Source: Actinomadura physcomitrii
GTDB taxonomy: Bacteria; Actinomycetota; Actinomycetes; Streptosporangiales; Streptosporangiaceae
Assembly (NCBI RefSeq): GCF_008923205.2
Contig: NZ_WBMS02000031.1
Coordinates: 47,404-111,403, forward strand
Direction of reading: 5' to 3'
Length of the DNA: 64,000 bases
Both the position numbers and the translations under genes were made by a program. Positions 60,813-64,000 of the stretch are shown here, piece after piece. The notes beneath the pieces are model-generated. The model was not told the DNA's origin, searched no databases, and was given only the letters and a program-made list of their open reading frames with translations. The stretch's first letter is position 1; the number at the start of each line of letters is the position of its first letter.

Positions 60813-61655
60813 GTGTGGGTGGGTATCGACTCGGAAGTGCGACGGCAGGGGCTCGGTGAGTTCCTTCGTGCCCGGCGGTCGCAGCTCAGGCCTGAGACCG
60901 TCGGTATCGCGGCAGACCGCGGTCGACGCCGCGTTCCCGGCCTACGGCGAGAGGAGGTCGCCGGCCTCGCCGGTGTCAGCTACAGCTGGTATACACGGCT
61001 CGAGCAGGGCCGGGACGTCCATGCCACAGCCGAGGTCATCGACAGCATCGCCGCGGCGTTGCGGCTGGGCCACGATGAACACCGCCATCTCCGGCGCCTC
61101 GCGGGACTTCCGCTGCACCCGTTCGACGGTGGTGACGAGGCCGTCGATGAACACACCCGGCAACTGCTGGAACGACAGTCGCCCGCGCCCGCATACGTTG
61201 TGGGCCCACGGTTCGACTACCTCGCCTGGAATGACGCGCTTGCCCTGGTGTTCTGCGACGTCGGTGCGCTCCCGCCTCCCCGTAGGAACGTGTTGTGGGC
61301 AACCTTCATGGTGTCCAGTGTCCGGACCTCACTCGTCGCCTGGGAGGAGCACGCCCGTTCGGTGATCGGGCAGTTTCGCGCCGAGGCGGCGGCGCATCCG
61401 ACCGATCAGCGCTTCGCCGCCATGGCGGCTGAGCTTGTGGCGGCCAGCCCCGAGTTTCGGCAGTGGTGGGCGACCCACGAGATCGTCCGAGCCGCTGGCG
61501 GCGACCAAGCCTTCCGGCATCCCAATGTCGGACTGATCTCGACCCACCTCATACAGATGCGGTTGATCGACCGTCCGTCGCTGAAGGTCGTGATCCACTC
61601 CCCGGCCACGCGCGACGACGAGCGCAGACTCGACGAGCTGCTTAGGTGCAGTTGA
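60813..61655 (+). CDS. XRE-family regulator with MmyB-like ligand domain
   Basis: This is a 280-residue regulator. The N-terminal Cro/C1-type HTH is at about residues 13-80 (LGEFLRARRSQLRPETVG...RRVPGLRREEVAGLAGVSYSWYTRLEQGR), and a C-terminal MmyB-like ligand-binding domain contains VVGPRFDYLAWNDALALVF. The GTG at 60813 has no clear ribosome-binding site; the GTG at 60837 (VRRQGLGEF) is an alternative start. It is divergent from the lipocalin-like operon and is its likely regulator. It travels with the inserted cassette. Confidence 0.9.
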   Translation: MWVGIDSEVRRQGLGEFLRARRSQLRPETVGIAADRGRRRVPGLRREEVAGLAGVSYSWYTRLEQGRDVHATAEVIDSIAAALRLGHDEHRHLRRLAGLPLHPFDGGDEAVDEHTRQLLERQSPAPAYVVGPRFDYLAWNDALALVFCDVGALPPPRRNVLWATFMVSSVRTSLVAWEEHARSVIGQFRAEAAAHPTDQRFAAMAAELVAASPEFRQWWATHEIVRAAGGDQAFRHPNVGLISTHLIQMRLIDRPSLKVVIHSPATRDDERRLDELLRCS

Positions 61656-61850
61656 TATACGGCTTGCCGTCCGCGACTCGGGTCCATACCTTGAAGCTGG
61701 CAGGGGCGCCGGTACGGCCACCGAGATGGACGGTGTGCCGCGTGACCTGAGGTGGAAGTAGAGCTCGGGAAGACCGGCGATGCGGCGGTATCAGGCGCCT
61801 CGTCTAGGACGGCGATCAAGGGCAATCGAGGCGTCCGCCGGATTTCGAGA
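61656..61850. other. Junction region right of the cassette
   Basis: No intact gene is present. On the minus strand about 61650-61745 one frame ends with HTVHLGGRTGAPASFKVW and a stop, resembling the last 30-35 residues of an unrecognised protein with no start. The rest is unassigned and borders the duplicated thiolase end at 61851. Confidence 0.4.
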
Positions 61851-62022
61851 GGTCAATGTCAACGGTGGTGCCATCGCCCTAGGGCATCCTCTCGGAGCGA
61901 CCGGTGGGGTGCTCGTGACCAAGGCGCTCAACGAGTTGGAGCGCACCGGGGGACGTTACGGCCTGGTCACCATGTGCGTGGGCGGCGGCATGGGGACCGG
62001 GACCCTCATCGAGCGGCTCTGA
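61851..62022 (+). pseudogene. Thiolase 3' fragment
   Basis: These are the last 56 codons of a thiolase (VNVNGGAIALGHPLGATGG ... GTLIERL), identical in protein to the end of the gene at 55460. The first 35 codons differ from the intact gene at ten positions, all synonymous. After 61956 the DNA is identical. The N-terminal 330 residues and the nucleophilic cysteine are missing. Confidence 0.88.
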
Positions 62023-62031
62023 CGCCGGGAC

Positions 62032-62069
62032 GGCGGTCCTGGGATCGGGGGGCACGTCCCAGGACCGCC
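62032..62069. terminator. Terminator hairpin (right copy)
   Basis: This is an exact copy of the 13-bp inverted repeat at 56645-56682, now separating the thiolase fragment from the convergent CoA-transferase. Confidence 0.7.
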
Positions 62070-62073
62070 GGGC

Positions 62074-63297
62074 TCAGATCACGCCCTGGTCGGCGAGATC
62101 GGCGATCGCCTTCTCGTCCAGGCCGAGGAGGCCGGAGAGCACCTCGCGGGTGTTCTCGCCGAGCAGGGGCGGGGCCGCGTACTCCTCCACAGGGCTGCCC
62201 GACATCCTGATCGGATAGCGGAGGCCCGGGATGGCGCCGAGCTCCTCGTGGACCATGTCGACCAGCGGCTTCCGGTGCCGGACCTGCTCGTCCGCCAGCG
62301 CGGAGCGGACGTCGTTGACGGCGCTCACCGGAACGTCCGCCGCGTCCAGGACCTCGATCCAGTGCCGGGCGTCGCGCTGGACGAAGATGGCGCTCAGCTC
62401 CTTCAGCAGTTCCAGCCGGTGCTCGATCCGGGCGGAGATCGTGGCGAAGCGCGGGTCCTCGATGAGCTCGGGGTGGCCGATCGCGCGGCAGGCGCGCCCG
62501 AACTGCGGGTTGGTGGTGGCGACGATGAAGAACTGCTCGCCGTCCGCGCACTCGAAGGCCTGCGACGGGATGCCGCCGAAGCCGCCGTTGCCCCGCCGCT
62601 CGGGCACGACCCCGGAGACGAGGTAGTTCTGGGTGTAGTGCGACATCGCCGCGATGCCGCAGTCGACGAGGGAGACGTCGAGGTGCTGGCCCGAGCCGGT
62701 CCGGTCCCGGTGCCTGAGCGCCGCGAGCAGCGCGGTCGCCGTGTACAGGCCGGTGAGGATGTCGATGAGGGAGAGGCCCGACTTCATCGGGCCGGCGCCG
62801 GGGGCCCCGTCCGGATGGCCTGAGACGCTCATCATGCCGCTCAGCGCCTGGAAGATTCCGTCGTAACCGGCCTTGTGCCGGTACGGGCCGGTCTGGCCGA
62901 ACCCGGTGACCGAGCAGTAGACGAGGCGGGGGAAGCGTTCGCAGAGGTCCTCGTGGCCGAGTCCGTACTTCGCGAGCACACCGGGCCGGAAGTTCTCCAG
63001 CAGGACGTCCGAGCGTTCGATCAGCCCGAGCAGGAGGTCCCTGCCCTGGTCGGTCGTGAAGTCCACCGTGATCGACCGCTTGTTCCGGTTGCAGCTCAGG
63101 TAGAAGGCGGATGCGCTCGCCGTCTCGCCCTCCAGGAACGGTGGTCCGTACTGGCGGGAGTCGTCTCCGGTCGCCGGGCGCTCGACCTTGAGCACCTCCG
63201 CGCCCAGGTCGCCCAGCATCTGGCTCGCCAGTGGGGCCGCCAGGATCCGGCTGAGATCGAGAACCCGTACTCCGTGCAGCGCGCCGCCGTCGGTCAC
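62074..63297 (-). CDS. CoA-transferase family III (CaiB/BaiF)
   Basis: This is an intact 407-residue enzyme with the start motif LHGVRVLDLSRILAAPLASQMLGDLGAEVLKVE (about 8-39). D179 in LSLIDILTGLY is the catalytic aspartate. The start is an ATG with CGAGGAGGTGGGCGG in front. It is divergent from the MaoC gene, with an A+T-rich inverted repeat in the shared region. It was probably next to the thiolase at 55460 before the cassette insertion. The CoA donor and acceptor are unknown. Confidence 0.93.
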   Translation of the reverse strand: MTDGGALHGVRVLDLSRILAAPLASQMLGDLGAEVLKVERPATGDDSRQYGPPFLEGETASASAFYLSCNRNKRSITVDFTTDQGRDLLLGLIERSDVLLENFRPGVLAKYGLGHEDLCERFPRLVYCSVTGFGQTGPYRHKAGYDGIFQALSGMMSVSGHPDGAPGAGPMKSGLSLIDILTGLYTATALLAALRHRDRTGSGQHLDVSLVDCGIAAMSHYTQNYLVSGVVPERRGNGGFGGIPSQAFECADGEQFFIVATTNPQFGRACRAIGHPELIEDPRFATISARIEHRLELLKELSAIFVQRDARHWIEVLDAADVPVSAVNDVRSALADEQVRHRKPLVDMVHEELGAIPGLRYPIRMSGSPVEEYAAPPLLGENTREVLSGLLGLDEKAIADLADQGVI

Positions 63298-63324
63298 CGC
63301 CCACCTCCTCGTTGGAACATACCG

Positions 63325-63346
63325 CTAATATAGTTCAATAGATTAG
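63325..63346. promoter_or_regulatory. Inverted repeat between CoA-transferase and MaoC genes
   Basis: CTAAT and ATTAG arms enclose ATAGTTCAATAG in an A+T-rich patch shared by the two divergent genes. The core resembles patches at 16584, 53994 and 55418. It may be a -10 region or operator. Confidence 0.45.
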
Positions 63347-63407
63347 ATTTTCGTCGAGGTCGGAGTCCGTCCGGGCTCCCGCCGGGCGAGCGTGGAGGGG
63401 ATGTGCG

Positions 63408-63902
63408 ATGACGGAGACCGCGAGGACGGCGGAGCCGCTGGTCCACGGCATGACGTGGGAGGACATGAAGGCGGGGTCGGCCTTCCGGACGGCCTGCCGG
63501 ACCGTCACCGAGACGGACCTCATGAGCTTCGTCCATCTCGGCGGTTTCAACGAGCCGCTCTTCTACGACGCGCGCCACGCCGCCGAGGGCGGCTACAGCG
63601 GCCGGCTGATCCCCGGCGCGCTCGTCTACGTGCTGGCCGAGGGGCTGATCCTGCAGACCAACGTGCTGCACGGCACGGGGCTCGCGTTCATGCACATGGA
63701 GTTCTCCGTCAAGCGGCCCACCTACGTGGGGGACACGCTGCACGTCGTGGTGGAGACCACCGAGTCGCGCGCGTCCAGCAAGCCGGGCCGCGGGGTGGTC
63801 ACCACCCGCTGCGGCGTGGTCAACCAGCGCGGCGAGGAGGTCGCGGTCTTCACACCCGTCAGGCTGATTCGCGGGCGCGACTTCGAGGCCGCGGCGTCCT
63901 GA
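63408..63902 (+). CDS. MaoC-like dehydratase/hydratase
   Basis: This 164-residue hot-dog protein of the MaoC/FAS1-type dehydratase group (LMSFVHLGGFNEPLFYD, then GGYSGRLIPGALVYVLAEGL) probably hydrates an enoyl-CoA. The position that is Asp/His in canonical MaoC is less clear here (the FNEPLFYD segment), so it may be a non-catalytic or different-specificity member. The start ATG follows GAGGGGATG. A terminator follows at 63911. Confidence 0.82.
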   Translation: MTETARTAEPLVHGMTWEDMKAGSAFRTACRTVTETDLMSFVHLGGFNEPLFYDARHAAEGGYSGRLIPGALVYVLAEGLILQTNVLHGTGLAFMHMEFSVKRPTYVGDTLHVVVETTESRASSKPGRGVVTTRCGVVNQRGEEVAVFTPVRLIRGRDFEAAAS

Positions 63903-63910
63903 GCGCGCGG

Positions 63911-63945
63911 GGCGGCACCGGTCGGCGCGTCCGGCCGGTGCCGCC
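63911..63945 (+). terminator. Terminator hairpin after MaoC gene
   Basis: An exact 11-bp inverted repeat (GGCGGCACCGG, 13-base loop, complement) lies 9 bases after the stop. The final ~55 bases show nothing else. Confidence 0.65.
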
Positions 63946-64000
63946 CCCCGGGCGCGGTCCGCGGATCCGCGGGACTCGCCGCCGTCCGGGATCGGCGGGG

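Larger units (their letters stand above)
61851..62152 (+). repeat. 302-bp direct duplication, right copy
   Basis: This copy matches 56464-56765 without gaps. The thiolase part carries 11 base changes in ten codons, while the last ~190 bp carry only one (62126). The mismatch pattern is therefore not uniform. Confidence 0.92.

Noticed and set aside
1..64000. CRISPR arrays, tRNA or rRNA genes, riboswitches
   Set aside because: I found no regularly spaced repeats, tRNA-like cloverleaf or conserved riboswitch core by eye. A dedicated covariance search could still reveal a small RNA.

Overview
The window is high-GC actinobacterial DNA. Support for this comes from codon use, frequent GTG starts, ATGA/GTGA gene overlaps, a complete conservon (cvnABCD), a mycofactocin-type short-chain dehydrogenase, an F420/luciferase-like oxidoreductase and a carboxylic acid reductase. 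It looks like a filamentous actinomycete (Pseudonocardiales or Streptosporangiales type), but the species cannot be fixed from the sequence. I see no rRNA, tRNA or CRISPR. Nearly everything is catabolic (CoA-thioester chemistry, oxygenases) plus its regulators, interspersed with decayed mobile DNA.

Layout. 1-3.1 kb: two family III CoA-transferases, a DUF1059-like small protein and a thiolase in one overlapping operon. 3.1-6.0 kb: a scar containing a degenerate ISL3-type IS with matching 24-bp ends, a tyrosine-integrase fragment and a truncated acyl-CoA ligase. 6.1-9.5 kb: a full carboxylic acid reductase on the minus strand. 9.9-15.1 kb: module A (Rieske oxygenase, KstD-like flavoprotein, TPP-dependent E1 alpha and beta, free-standing lipoyl domain), followed by two TetR genes and an aldehyde dehydrogenase with a promoter and operator. 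18.2-18.9 kb: an SDR cut off after about 15 codons and an IS110-type remnant. 19.0-20.9 kb: P450, ferredoxin and an EthD-like protein. 21.0-27.0 kb: module B, a paralogous set in a different gene order (E1 alpha, E1 beta, lipoyl, small protein, Rieske, flavoprotein) plus TetR.

27.1-27.7 kb: gene remnants (metallophosphoesterase, universal stress protein). 27.9-32.6 kb: amino-acid-type ABC transporter genes and an NDP-forming acyl-CoA synthetase. 32.7-38.9 kb: LysR, two acyl-CoA dehydrogenases, SDR, thiolase and a mycofactocin-type SDR. 39.1-43.3 kb: a ligase pseudogene, MaoC hydratase, GntR, a lipocalin-like DUF protein and an enoyl-CoA hydratase. 43.5-47.3 kb: the conservon. 47.5-54.0 kb: a LuxE-like, LuxC-like, SDR, acyl-CoA dehydrogenase and ligase operon. 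54.3-63.9 kb: LLM oxidoreductase, thiolase, CoA-transferase and MaoC, split by an inserted cassette of about 5 kb (thioesterase, two lipocalin-like DUF proteins, APH-like phosphotransferase, XRE regulator) flanked by 302-bp direct duplications.

How it may work together (inference): a hydrophobic, probably alicyclic, steroid- or terpenoid-like or long-chain substrate is activated to CoA thioesters and shortened by several beta-oxidation sets. Oxygenases and flavoproteins introduce oxygen or unsaturation. Modules A and B could cleave acyloin or 2-oxo intermediates through TPP and lipoate. The two acyl-reducing systems (CAR and LuxE/LuxC) make or recycle aldehydes. The substrate itself cannot be named from the sequence.
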